Of a DNA stretch of 64,000 bases, positions 25,767 through 35,924 are shown in pieces (position 1 is the first letter of the stretch; each line of letters begins with the position of its first letter). The position numbers were made by a program, and so were the translations under genes. The notes under the pieces are model-generated. The model saw only the letters and a program-made list of their open reading frames with translations. It was not told where the DNA came from and searched no databases. Source of the stretch: Oceanicaulis sp. Lineage in GTDB: Bacteria > Pseudomonadota > Alphaproteobacteria > Caulobacterales > Maricaulaceae. The DNA lies in NCBI GenBank assembly GCA_040112665.1, contig CP157796.1, positions 1,118,813 to 1,182,812 of the forward strand. The letters run 5' to 3'.

Positions 25767-25871
25767 CTGCAACGCGCCGCACGGCGCGCTTGATCGGGGG
25801 CGCGGCCACGACTATGGTCCGCGCTCTCGAAAACGGCGGGGGCCCCAATCCCCGCCTGAGACAAAGGTTTC

Positions 25872-25947
<76 letters not shown>

Positions 25948-25977
25948 CTTTTCCGATCCTCCCTCGCTCCGCTCGGT

Positions 25978-26180
25978 CGGGCGCGCCGCCGGCCCGCTCG
26001 CCAGGCCGGACCGCATCCAACCGGCGCTGGATCGTCGGCCTTGGAGCGGCCTTCGATTCGGACGCGGGTCTTACAGCTTCGACGCTAGTCCCTGATTCTC
26101 AAGCCCGTCCGGGCTTTCGGGCGCGCCGCGGTCCCGCTGACCGGGCCGGACTGAATCCGACCGGCTCTGGCTCAGCGTCG
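25978..26180. repeat. Degenerate tandem repeat downstream of tRNA-Ala
   Basis: Two roughly 60-base segments (25978-26040 and 26119-26180), both starting GGGCGCGCCG and ending ACCGGC-CTGG, are clearly related but diverged. They sit 141 bases apart between the tRNA and the Sel1 gene. No gene is seen in 25948-26199. Confidence 0.6.
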
Positions 26181-26199
26181 CTGCGGGGCCTGGCCGCTC

Positions 26200-27264
26200 C
26201 TACTCGAAATCGCCTACGTCGATGCCTGCCTCGGTGAGCCAGGCGCGGCCGGCGGCTTCGATGTCCGCGACGTCGGGAAGCGGATGGCCGTCTTCAGGCA
26301 GGCGTTCGAGCAGGCGCGCCGCGCCCTCGTCGCCGGCGCGGGCTGCGATGTCGAGCAGGGCGTAGCCGGTCGCAGGGTCGGGCGCGCCGCCCTCTCCGGT
26401 CACCAGCATGGCGCCCAGGCCGCGTGCAGCGTGGGCGCTGCCCTGCCTTGCCGCGCGAGCGTACCAGTCGCGTGCAGACGCGGCGTCCTGCGTCACGCCT
26501 TCGCCGGTCGCCAGCATCACAGCGCGTGAGATCATGGCGGTCTCGAAGCCTTGTTCGGCGGCTCCGCTGACATAGGCGTAGGCCTCCTGCGCCGACCCGC
26601 CGGTCTCGAGCAGCAGCATCGCATAGCGCCAGGCCGCAGACGGCGAGCCGAGCCGGGCGGCGTGCTTGTAAAGGCGCATCGCGTCGTCAGCGCTGCGCCG
26701 CGCGCCGTCCTCTCCGGCATCGTTCCAGTAATCGCCCGCGGTCTCGACGAGCACGATGTTGTCGAAGCCCTGCGCGATCGCGCCGTTGATCATCGCCTGG
26801 CCGAGCTCGGGATCGGCCGGCCCGCCGATCCCCAGAAGCAGGTCATAGCCGAGATAGGCGTCCCGCTCGGCCGCGAGGTCGCCGGTCGCTTCCAGGCCTT
26901 CCAGCAGGGCGCGGCCCTGGGCCGGGTCGCCCTCGATGAACAGATAGCCCAGGGCGAGAAAGATCGTCGCCGCGCCGGCGGTGTCGCCGTCCGCCTCGGC
27001 GCGCGCCCGCTCGTACCAGGCGCGGGCCTCTTCCTCGCCGCCTTCGATGAGACCTTCCCGGGCGATCGAGCCCAAAAGCACCATCGCTTCGCCGTCGCCG
27101 GCTTCGGCCGCCCCGCGAAGATCGGCCATCGCGGCGTCGAAGCCTGCGCCTTCGAGCTCGCCGGCGTTGAGCAAGGCCATGGCGGTCTCGACCGGCTCGG
27201 AGGAGGTCTGCGCCTCGGCCGGCTGCAGCGCCAGCGCGGCGGCGACGAGGAAGGTGCTGAACAT
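26200..27264 (-). CDS. Secreted Sel1-like repeat protein
   Basis: A 354-residue protein with a signal peptide (FSTFLVAAALALQPAEA) and a series of Sel1-like alpha/alpha repeats: AMVLLGSIAREGLIEGGEEEARAWYERA, AMRLYKHAARLGSPSAAWRYAMLLLE, AMISRAVMLATGEGVTQDAASARDWYARAARQGS and AHAARGLGAMLVTGEGG. Sel1 proteins act as periplasmic scaffolds in envelope or signalling processes. No partner is evident. It stands alone, with the tRNA-Ala region downstream. Confidence 0.85.
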   Translation of the reverse strand: MFSTFLVAAALALQPAEAQTSSEPVETAMALLNAGELEGAGFDAAMADLRGAAEAGDGEAMVLLGSIAREGLIEGGEEEARAWYERARAEADGDTAGAATIFLALGYLFIEGDPAQGRALLEGLEATGDLAAERDAYLGYDLLLGIGGPADPELGQAMINGAIAQGFDNIVLVETAGDYWNDAGEDGARRSADDAMRLYKHAARLGSPSAAWRYAMLLLETGGSAQEAYAYVSGAAEQGFETAMISRAVMLATGEGVTQDAASARDWYARAARQGSAHAARGLGAMLVTGEGGAPDPATGYALLDIAARAGDEGAARLLERLPEDGHPLPDVADIEAAGRAWLTEAGIDVGDFE

Positions 27265-27427
27265 GGACTGAAGTCCCCCGCTTTGAGGTTGTGAGCCTGG
27301 AGGCTAGGGGCGGGCGGCGCGGCGGTCAAACGGCCGCGCGCCGCTCCGCCGGCCCCACGCCCTTGATCGGCCCGCGCCGCGCCCCCACATCTCGTACAAC
27401 AGCAGTCAAAGAAGGGGCGAAGACGAG

Positions 27428-27670
27428 ATGTCCCAGACCGAGCAGACCTTTAGCGAAGCGCAGGAGACCAGCCCGCTGGTCTATGTGCGCACCATCGCCG
27501 CCGCCGAAATCGCCGACCAGATCAGCGAAAGCGAGATCGAGCTTCCTGAGGACGCGACGCTTTACGCGATCCACCTCGAGGACGGCACCCGCATGGCGGT
27601 GTTCTCCGACCGGCACGCCGCCTTCGCCGCTGCGCGCCAGCACGGCGCCCGGCCGGTGAGCGTGCACTGA
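27428..27670 (+). CDS. DUF1150 family protein
   Basis: An 80-residue protein: SPLVYVRTIAAAEIADQISE, then ATLYAIHLEDGTRMAVFSDRHAAFAAARQHGARPVSVH, the DUF1150 pattern. The family occurs in alphaproteobacteria, often next to small heat-shock genes, with unknown role. No heat-shock gene is adjacent here. It has its own strong terminator. Confidence 0.88.
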   Translation: MSQTEQTFSEAQETSPLVYVRTIAAAEIADQISESEIELPEDATLYAIHLEDGTRMAVFSDRHAAFAAARQHGARPVSVH

Positions 27671-27718
27671 CCCGATAAGAGCCGCCACCGTTCCTCCCCC
27701 CGGACGGATGGCTCTTGC

Positions 27719-27754
27719 AGCGGCCCGCGGCGACCTCGCCGCGGGCCGTTTTGC
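27719..27754 (+). terminator. Terminator of the DUF1150 gene
   Basis: A perfect 12-bp stem, CGGCCCGCGGCG against CGCCGCGGGCCG (27721-27748), with an ACCT loop and four T residues. It is 50 bases after the stop codon. The 287-base gap 27671-27957 holds nothing else I can name. Confidence 0.9.
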
Positions 27755-27957
27755 GTTCCGGCCCGCGCCTCTCCGCGATTGCCAGATCCGCCCGGACCCC
27801 GCTAAAGCCGGTCCGTATGGTGGAGGTCCAGGCTCCACGCTTCCCTCTCCGGCGCGGGCTTCGAGCGGCCGCGGCCTGGTGAGAGGGACCACGGCGCGCC
27901 GTACCGAAGCCGCGGCCTTAAGCCGGGGAGGCGGACGCGCGGGAGGATCGGCGAGCG

Positions 27958-28479
27958 ATGAGAGGCTATTTCGCGATCGGCGTGGAGGGCGTCTCCAAGG
28001 CGCGCAATCTCGGCGCCGTCATGCGCACCGGTCACGCCTTCGGCGCCAGCTTCGTGTTCACTGTGAACGCGGCGAACAAGGCGCGGGAGATGTTCCAGGC
28101 CGACACCGCCAAGACCGCGCTGAACGTGCCGTATTACGACTGGAAGAGCCTTGAGGAGATGGCGCTGCCGCGCGACTGCGCGCTGGTCGGCGTCGAGCTC
28201 ACCGACGACGCGGTCGAGCTCCCCAGCTTCCGCCATCCGCGTGCGGCCGCCTACGTGCTGGGCCGCGAGCGCGGCGATCTCAGCCCCGAAATGCTCGAAC
28301 GCTGCGAACACGTGGTGAAGATCCCCACGAAGTTCTGCCTCAACCTTTCGGTCGCCGCCGCGATCACGCTCTACGACCGTCAGATCACGCTGGGCGGCTT
28401 TCCCGCCCGCCCGCCCCGCCCCGGCGGACCGGTCGAGCAAAAGCGCCATGTCTGGGGCGAGCCGCGGAAGCGGACGTGA
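27958..28479 (+). CDS. SpoU-family RNA 2'-O-methyltransferase
   Basis: A 173-residue SPOUT methyltransferase with the three family motifs: ARNLGAVMRTGHAFGAS (motif 1), AYVLGRERGDLS (motif 2) and VKIPTKFCLNLSVAAAITLYD (motif 3, the knot that binds SAM). The target RNA is unknown; it may be a tRNA. Compact size means no extra RNA-binding domain. It ends near a bidirectional terminator shared with acnA. Confidence 0.88.
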   Translation: MRGYFAIGVEGVSKARNLGAVMRTGHAFGASFVFTVNAANKAREMFQADTAKTALNVPYYDWKSLEEMALPRDCALVGVELTDDAVELPSFRHPRAAAYVLGRERGDLSPEMLERCEHVVKIPTKFCLNLSVAAAITLYDRQITLGGFPARPPRPGGPVEQKRHVWGEPRKRT

Positions 28480-28556
28480 GGGTGAATCGGCCCCGTAATG
28501 TATAATTTTCCGGCCTAGACTATACAAAAGGCCCGTAGTGACTCCCTCGCGAGTCA

Positions 28557-28592
28557 TAAAAAACCCCGGCGGATCGCTCCGCCGGGGTTTTT
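28557..28592. terminator. Bidirectional terminator between the SpoU gene and acnA
   Basis: A perfect 11-bp stem, ACCCCGGCGGA against TCCGCCGGGGT, with a TCGC loop, flanked by AAAAA and TTTTT. Upstream two weaker hairpins, TGTATA/TATACA (28499-28526) and GACTC/GAGTC (28540-28555), add to the structured convergent junction. Confidence 0.92.
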
Positions 28593-28614
28593 CGTGTCCG
28601 CTCGGCTCTTGCGT

Positions 28615-31293
<2,679 letters not shown>

Positions 31294-31521
31294 GAGCGTC
31301 CTCGCAGGGTCTGCGCGCCCGGAAAACCGGGGCTTGAGGGAGGGGATCGCGCGCCGTCACGCGGCGCGGCGGGGTGTTTCGCCGCGCGTTTTAGACCTCT
31401 CGCGCCCGGCCCGCAATGCGGCGAAGGGAGGAGGGATTTACTTGCGAGCGCTTCGCAAAACGGTCCATGCGACACGCCGGCTTTGGACAGGCGCGCCGGC
31501 GCGCACTATTGCTCACCTCAA

Positions 31522-32127
31522 ATGAGCCTTTCCACCTTCCCGCCCGCCTCGATCGCCTGCACCAGCCTCGCCCTGTCACGCGGCGGGCGCACGCTGCTGA
31601 GCGGGTTTTCGCTCAAGGCGGCGCCGGGCGAGGCGGTGGTGCTGCTGGGGCCCAACGGTTCGGGCAAGACGACACTTCTAAGGGCGCTCGCGGGCGTGTT
31701 CGCGCCGTCTGACGGCGAGGTGGCCGTCGAGCCGGGCCCCGAAGCGGTCGCCCTCCTCGCCCACGCCGACGGGCTCAAGACCGCCGAGACGGTGGAGGAC
31801 GCGCTGAAATTCTGGACGTCCTTCGCCGGCGGTGCGGCCGGCCGGATCGATCAGGTGGTGCGCGATCTCGCGGTGGCGCATCTGGCGCGGCGGCCCTGCG
31901 GCACGCTGTCGGCGGGGCAGAAGCGCCGCGCCGCGCTGGCCCGGGTGGTGCTGTCCCAGCGTCCAATCTGGCTGCTGGACGAACCCGCCGCGCCGCTCGA
32001 CACCAAAAGCCGTCAGCGCCTCGCCGCGCTCGCCGCCGATCACCGCGCGCGGGGCGGGATCGTGATCGCGGCCACCCATGTCGATCTCGGCTGGGAGGGG
32101 GCGCGCGTGCTGGAGCTCGGCTCATGA
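31522..32127 (+). CDS. ccmA: Heme exporter ATP-binding protein CcmA
   Basis: A 201-residue ABC ATPase of cytochrome c maturation system I. Walker A is LLGPNGSGKTTLL, the signature is CGTLSAGQKRRAALARVVLS and Walker B is IWLLDEPAAPLD. With CcmB it powers release of holo-CcmE from CcmC. The ATG at 31522 gives the family-normal length. The stop overlaps the ccmB start (ATGA). Confidence 0.95.
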   Translation: MSLSTFPPASIACTSLALSRGGRTLLSGFSLKAAPGEAVVLLGPNGSGKTTLLRALAGVFAPSDGEVAVEPGPEAVALLAHADGLKTAETVEDALKFWTSFAGGAAGRIDQVVRDLAVAHLARRPCGTLSAGQKRRAALARVVLSQRPIWLLDEPAAPLDTKSRQRLAALAADHRARGGIVIAATHVDLGWEGARVLELGS

Positions 32128-32792
32128 CCGCGGCCCTGGCTCTTTTTGCACGCGAAGCCCGGCTCGCCTGGGCGGGCGGGGGCGGTCCGGCCGGGCCGGC
32201 CGCGTTCAATCTCGCCGCCCTGGCGCTGGCGCCGCTCGCGATCGGGCCGGATGCGGCGACCCTTGTGAAGGCTGGGCCCGGGATCGTCGCCTTCGCCGCG
32301 CTGCTCGCCACATTGCAATCCGCCGAGCGCCTGTTCGGCGAGGACGCCTCGGACGGCACGCTCGAGCTTTACGCCCTGTCGGGCCGGGGGCTCGCTCTGA
32401 CGTGCCTCATCAAGGCGCTGGCCTTCACGGCCGCGGTGTTCTGGCCGGTCCCGGTTCTCGCCTTTCTCGGCGGGCTCGCCTACGGGCTCGACGCCGGATC
32501 TGCGGCGGTGCTGGGGTTCGCCCTGCTGCTGGCCGCGCCGGGGCTCAGCCTGATCGCCGCGTTCGCGGGCGCGCTCGCCGCAGGCCTGAAGCGCGCAGGC
32601 CTTCTCATCGCGCTGATCGCCGCGCCGCTTCAGGTGCCGCTCCTGATCTTCGCCTCGGCCGCGGGCCGCGCGGCGGTGGAGGGGACGGGTCTCGCCGGTG
32701 CGAACCTGATGATGACCGCCGCCGGATCGCTCGCCGCCCTCGCCCTCGCGCCGGCCGGCGCAGCGGCGGCGCTCAGGGCGCGGCTGGAGTAG
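32124..32792 (+). CDS. ccmB: Heme exporter permease CcmB
   Basis: A 222-residue membrane protein with six hydrophobic helices: LAPLAIGPDAATLV, GIVAFAALLATLQSAERLFGEDASDGTLELYAL (family signature), GLALTCLIKALAFTAAVFWPVPVLAFL and GLSLIAAFAGALAAGLKRAGLLIALIAAPLQVPLLIFAS. It is the membrane partner of CcmA. Start overlaps the ccmA stop. Confidence 0.95.
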   Translation: MTAALALFAREARLAWAGGGGPAGPAAFNLAALALAPLAIGPDAATLVKAGPGIVAFAALLATLQSAERLFGEDASDGTLELYALSGRGLALTCLIKALAFTAAVFWPVPVLAFLGGLAYGLDAGSAAVLGFALLLAAPGLSLIAAFAGALAAGLKRAGLLIALIAAPLQVPLLIFASAAGRAAVEGTGLAGANLMMTAAGSLAALALAPAGAAAALRARLE

Positions 32793-32855
32793 TCCCGCGG
32801 CCCTGCGCCGCAGAGCGCTTGCACCCTGGCCCTCGGAAAGCTACCTCACCCGACG

Positions 32856-33599
32856 ATGTGGAGCTATTTCGCCAATCCTGAGCGCTTCGACCGGCTCGCC
32901 CGTGCGGTGATCCCGTGGGCGTGGGGAATCGCTGCGCTCCTGTTCGCGATCGGGCTGCCCTGGGCGCTGGTGTTCTCCCCGCCGGACTATCAGCAGTCCG
33001 AGACGGTGCGGATCATGTATGTCCACGTGCCCAGCGCCTGGCTGGCCATGGCGGCCTATGCCGGGCTGGCGGTGTCGAGCTTCGTGTATTTCGTCTGGCG
33101 GCATAATCTCGCCGATCTCGCCGCGCGCGCCCTGGCGCCGGCGGGCGCGGTCTTCGCCTTTCTGTGTCTCGCCACCGGCGCGCTCTGGGGCCGGCCGATG
33201 TGGGGCGCGTGGTGGGTGTGGGACGCGCGGCTGACCTCGATGCTGGTGCTGTTCCTTCTCTATCTGGGCTACATGGCGCTGCGCGCGGCCATGGAGGATG
33301 AAAAGCTCGCCGCGCGCTCGGCCTCGATCCTGGCTATGGCGGGCATCCTCAACCTGCCGATCATCAAATTCTCCGTGGACTGGTGGAACACGCTGCACCA
33401 GCCCGCCAGCGTCATCCGGTTCGACGGACCGACCATCCACGCCTCCAAGCTCTGGCCGCTTTCGGTGATGGCGCTGGCCTTCACCGTGCTTCTGACCGCG
33501 CTGGTCCTGACCTCGATGCGGGCGATGATCCTTGAGCGGAAGGCCGACCAGCTGCAGCGCCGCCGCGAACGGCGGCTCGAAGCGGAGGCCGCGCTGTGA
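32856..33599 (+). CDS. ccmC: Heme exporter protein CcmC
   Basis: A 247-residue membrane protein that loads heme onto CcmE. The tryptophan-rich heme-binding motif WGAWWVWDARLTSMLVLF and the flanking periplasmic histidines (VHVPSAWLAM, WWNTLHQPASV) are all present, with six transmembrane helices. It is 63 bases after ccmB. Its stop overlaps the GTG start of ccmD. Confidence 0.96.
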   Translation: MWSYFANPERFDRLARAVIPWAWGIAALLFAIGLPWALVFSPPDYQQSETVRIMYVHVPSAWLAMAAYAGLAVSSFVYFVWRHNLADLAARALAPAGAVFAFLCLATGALWGRPMWGAWWVWDARLTSMLVLFLLYLGYMALRAAMEDEKLAARSASILAMAGILNLPIIKFSVDWWNTLHQPASVIRFDGPTIHASKLWPLSVMALAFTVLLTALVLTSMRAMILERKADQLQRRRERRLEAEAAL

Positions 33600-33766
33600 G
33601 CGCCTTTTTCGCCATGGACGGCTACGCCGCCTTCGTCTGGTCGTCTTACGGCCTGACCTTGCTGGGGATCGGCGGGCTGGTCGCGCTGACGATCGCGGCC
33701 CGCCGCCGGGCGCGCGCGCGGCTGGACCGTCTCGAACGCCTCGAAGCCGAGGAGACGGGGCGGTGA
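33596..33766 (+). CDS. ccmD: Heme exporter protein CcmD
   Basis: A 56-residue single-helix protein: MSAFFAMDGYAAFVWSSYGL, then TLLGIGGLVALTIAARRRAR and a charged tail. The pattern, one transmembrane helix with MDGYAAFVWSSYG in front, is the CcmD signature. CcmD releases holo-CcmE from the CcmABC complex. It starts with GTG overlapping the ccmC stop (GTGA), and ends overlapping the ccmG start (GTGA). Confidence 0.92.
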   Translation: MSAFFAMDGYAAFVWSSYGLTLLGIGGLVALTIAARRRARARLDRLERLEAEETGR

Positions 33767-34323
33767 ACAAGATCCTCGTCTGGATTCCGCTCGGCGTGAT
33801 CGCCGCGCTCATGGTCGTCTTCGCGGTCGCCCTGTTCGACGATGAGGAGGGCGGCGCCGATCCCATGGCCGGCCGTCCGCTGCCCGATCTGCCGCTTACG
33901 GAGTTTCGCGGCGGCGCGGGCGGGTTCGAGCCCGAAACCATCGAGGGGCCGTACCTGCTCAATCTCTGGGCCAGCTGGTGCGCGCCGTGCATCGTCGAGC
34001 ATCCGGTGCTGACCGAACTCGCCGATCAGGGCGTGCCGATCTACGGCATCGTGTACAAGGACGAACCGGCGGACGCGCGCGCCTTCCTGACGCGGCTGGG
34101 CGATCCGTTCGCCGGGCTCGCCGCCGATCCCGAAGGCCGCGCCGCGCTGGAGCTGGGCGTGACCGGCGCGCCGGAAACCCTGCTCATCGATGCAGAGGGT
34201 GTCATTCGCGCGCGCTGGCGCGGCGCGATCGACGCGCAGATCTGGGAACGGACGTTTGAAGATGAATGGCGCGAAGCGGGCGGCGCGCCGGTGAACGCGG
34301 GCGCGCTGGAAGCGGCGGGCTGA
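33763..34323 (+). CDS. ccmG: Cytochrome c biogenesis thiol-disulfide protein CcmG (DsbE)
   Basis: A 186-residue periplasmic thioredoxin tethered by one N-terminal helix (ILVWIPLGVIAALMVVFAVALF). The redox site is NLWASWCAPCIVEHPVL, with cis-proline in GVTGAPETLLIDAEGVI. It reduces apocytochrome c cysteines before heme attachment. GTG start at 33763. ccmE, ccmF and ccmH are not in the window and must lie elsewhere. Confidence 0.93.
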   Translation: MNKILVWIPLGVIAALMVVFAVALFDDEEGGADPMAGRPLPDLPLTEFRGGAGGFEPETIEGPYLLNLWASWCAPCIVEHPVLTELADQGVPIYGIVYKDEPADARAFLTRLGDPFAGLAADPEGRAALELGVTGAPETLLIDAEGVIRARWRGAIDAQIWERTFEDEWREAGGAPVNAGALEAAG

Positions 34324-34326
34324 GCC

Positions 34327-34893
34327 CTACTTCTTCTTTTTCTTCTTTTTCTTGGCCTTTTCGGCGGCTTTCTCGGCCGCCTTCTCCTCGGCCTTCTGCT
34401 GGGCTTTCATCGCCTGCTTGGCCTTCTTCGCCTCGATCTTGGCGGCCTCCGCGCCGAGCTCGCTCGCCCGGCTGATGCGGGTGAGGGATTCAACGAAGTT
34501 CGCGCGCTTGTTCTTCGGCAGCGCCGACAGGATCGCCTCGTCGGCGGCTTTCGCGCCGGCGATCGCCTTGTTGAACAGGGCCCGGCCGTCTTCGGTGAAG
34601 CGCACGGCGTTGGCGCGCGCATCGCCCGGCGCCTTTTCGCGCAGCAAAAGGCCCTTGGACGCCATGCGGCTGACCAGCTCGGCCAGGGTGGAGCGGTCGA
34701 TGCCGGTCGCCTGGACGAGCTGGGTCTGGGTCAGGCCTTCCTTGGCGTGGACCGCGCAGAGCACGGCGAACTGGCGCTGGGTGATCTCCAGCCCGCCGGA
34801 CGCCTCGGAGAAGCGGTCGGCGGCGAATTGCTGCGCGCGGTGAAGCAGATGGCCCGGCGAAAGCGCCAGGTCGAAAACCGTTTCGTCAGCCAT
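34327..34893 (-). CDS. MarR-family regulator with Ala/Lys-rich tail
   Basis: A 188-residue protein. Residues about 1-135 are a MarR winged helix: LEITQRQFAVLCAVHAKEGLTQTQLVQATGIDRSTLAELVSRMASKGLLLREKAPGDARANAVRFTEDG. Residues about 145-188 are a tail of Ala, Glu and Lys ending in nine consecutive lysines, like histone-H1-type tails. The target operon is unknown. The ATG at 34893 is used; a GTG at 34902 is possible. It is convergent with ccmG. Confidence 0.88.
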   Translation of the reverse strand: MADETVFDLALSPGHLLHRAQQFAADRFSEASGGLEITQRQFAVLCAVHAKEGLTQTQLVQATGIDRSTLAELVSRMASKGLLLREKAPGDARANAVRFTEDGRALFNKAIAGAKAADEAILSALPKNKRANFVESLTRISRASELGAEAAKIEAKKAKQAMKAQQKAEEKAAEKAAEKAKKKKKKKK

Positions 34894-35013
34894 ATTGTCC
34901 ACCCCCTCGGGCGATCGAACGTCAGCATACCCTAGCCGTTTTCGGCGACGATTGCATTACATCAACGTCCTGATACGGAAAAATGTCGCAACAGCCGATG
35001 GCGAGGCCTCCCC

Positions 35014-35556
35014 ATGGCGCCGAAAACACCTGACTTTTCCTTCCGCGTGCCCGAAGGCGACGATCGCGAGCGAAGGGTTTGCGACACCTGCGGCTTCGTC
35101 GATTACATCAACCCCAAGATCGTCGCGGGCTCGGTCGTCACCGACGGCGAGGGCCGCATCCTGATGTGCCGGCGCGCCATCGAGCCCAGGCGCGGCTTCT
35201 GGACGCTGCCTGCGGGCTATCTCGAACAGGGCGAGAGCGTCGAGGCCGGCGCGGCGCGCGAAGCCTGGGAGGAAGCGCGCGCGAAGATCGAGACGCTGGA
35301 TCTTCTGGCGGTCTATTCGATCCCCCGGATCAGCCAGGTGCAGATTTTCTTCCGCGCCCGGCTGACCGAGCCCGAGATCGCTGCGGGACCCGAAAGCGAG
35401 GAAGTCGCCTTCTACGCCTGGGATGAGATTCCGTGGTCCGAACTGGCGTTTCCGTCGGTGAAATGGGCGCTCGACGACTGGCGCGCACGCCGGGAGGCTC
35501 CCGTTCCGTGCGCGCCGTCCATGCGCACCCAGGCCGATGGCGTGAAACCGTACTAG
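35014..35556 (+). CDS. NUDIX hydrolase with N-terminal zinc-ribbon-like segment
   Basis: A 180-residue NUDIX enzyme. The NUDIX box is GYLEQGESVEAGAAREAWEEARAKI (positions about 68-92), matching GX5EX7REUXEEXGU except the final Gly, which is Ala. The N-terminus has RVCDTCGFVDYINPKIV, half of the ribbon seen in NUDT12/NudC-like proteins. The substrate, a nucleoside diphosphate linked to another group, cannot be named. Divergent from the MarR gene, which might regulate it. Confidence 0.88.
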   Translation: MAPKTPDFSFRVPEGDDRERRVCDTCGFVDYINPKIVAGSVVTDGEGRILMCRRAIEPRRGFWTLPAGYLEQGESVEAGAAREAWEEARAKIETLDLLAVYSIPRISQVQIFFRARLTEPEIAAGPESEEVAFYAWDEIPWSELAFPSVKWALDDWRARREAPVPCAPSMRTQADGVKPY

Positions 35557-35560
35557 CGCC

Positions 35561-35770
35561 TCAGTACGGAACGCCGCGGCCGGTGGGATCGATCGGGTCG
35601 TCGCCAGGCGTGTGACCGCCGGGCTCGGCCGGTGCGCAATACGGCCAGCCGGGATTGTTCGGGCCCGGATCGGTGCAGATCGCATCCTCGCCCGGTGCGA
35701 TGGCGCAGGCGCCCAGAAGGGCGAAGAGGGCGAAAGGCGCGCTAAGGCGGGCCAGGCGCTTGACGGTCAT
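35561..35770 (-). CDS. Small lipoprotein
   Basis: A 69-residue protein whose first 21 residues are a lipoprotein signal with lipobox LLGAC. The rest is short, Pro/Gly/Asp-rich (CTDPGPNNPGWPYC and HTPGDDPIDPTGRG) with two further cysteines that may form a disulfide. Function unknown. The ATG at 35770 is chosen because the signal peptide begins there. Confidence 0.7.
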   Translation of the reverse strand: MTVKRLARLSAPFALFALLGACAIAPGEDAICTDPGPNNPGWPYCAPAEPGGHTPGDDPIDPTGRGVPY

Positions 35771-35924
35771 GATGGTTCCCCTCGTGCCGGTTCGGTCGGC
35801 GTGCGGCATGATCGCGCGCCGGACGCCTGCGGGCAACCCGCCGGCGGGCGGCCCGGTTCACGCGGGGTTAACCGCGTCGAGATGAAGTGTGTTCCTCGCT
35901 TTTCAACGCTTCGAAAGCCGGCCC

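Noticed and set aside
25948..26199. Integrated prophage or genomic island at tRNA-Ala
   Set aside because: No integrase gene, no copy of the tRNA 3' end and normal flanking housekeeping genes; only a degenerate repeat is seen.
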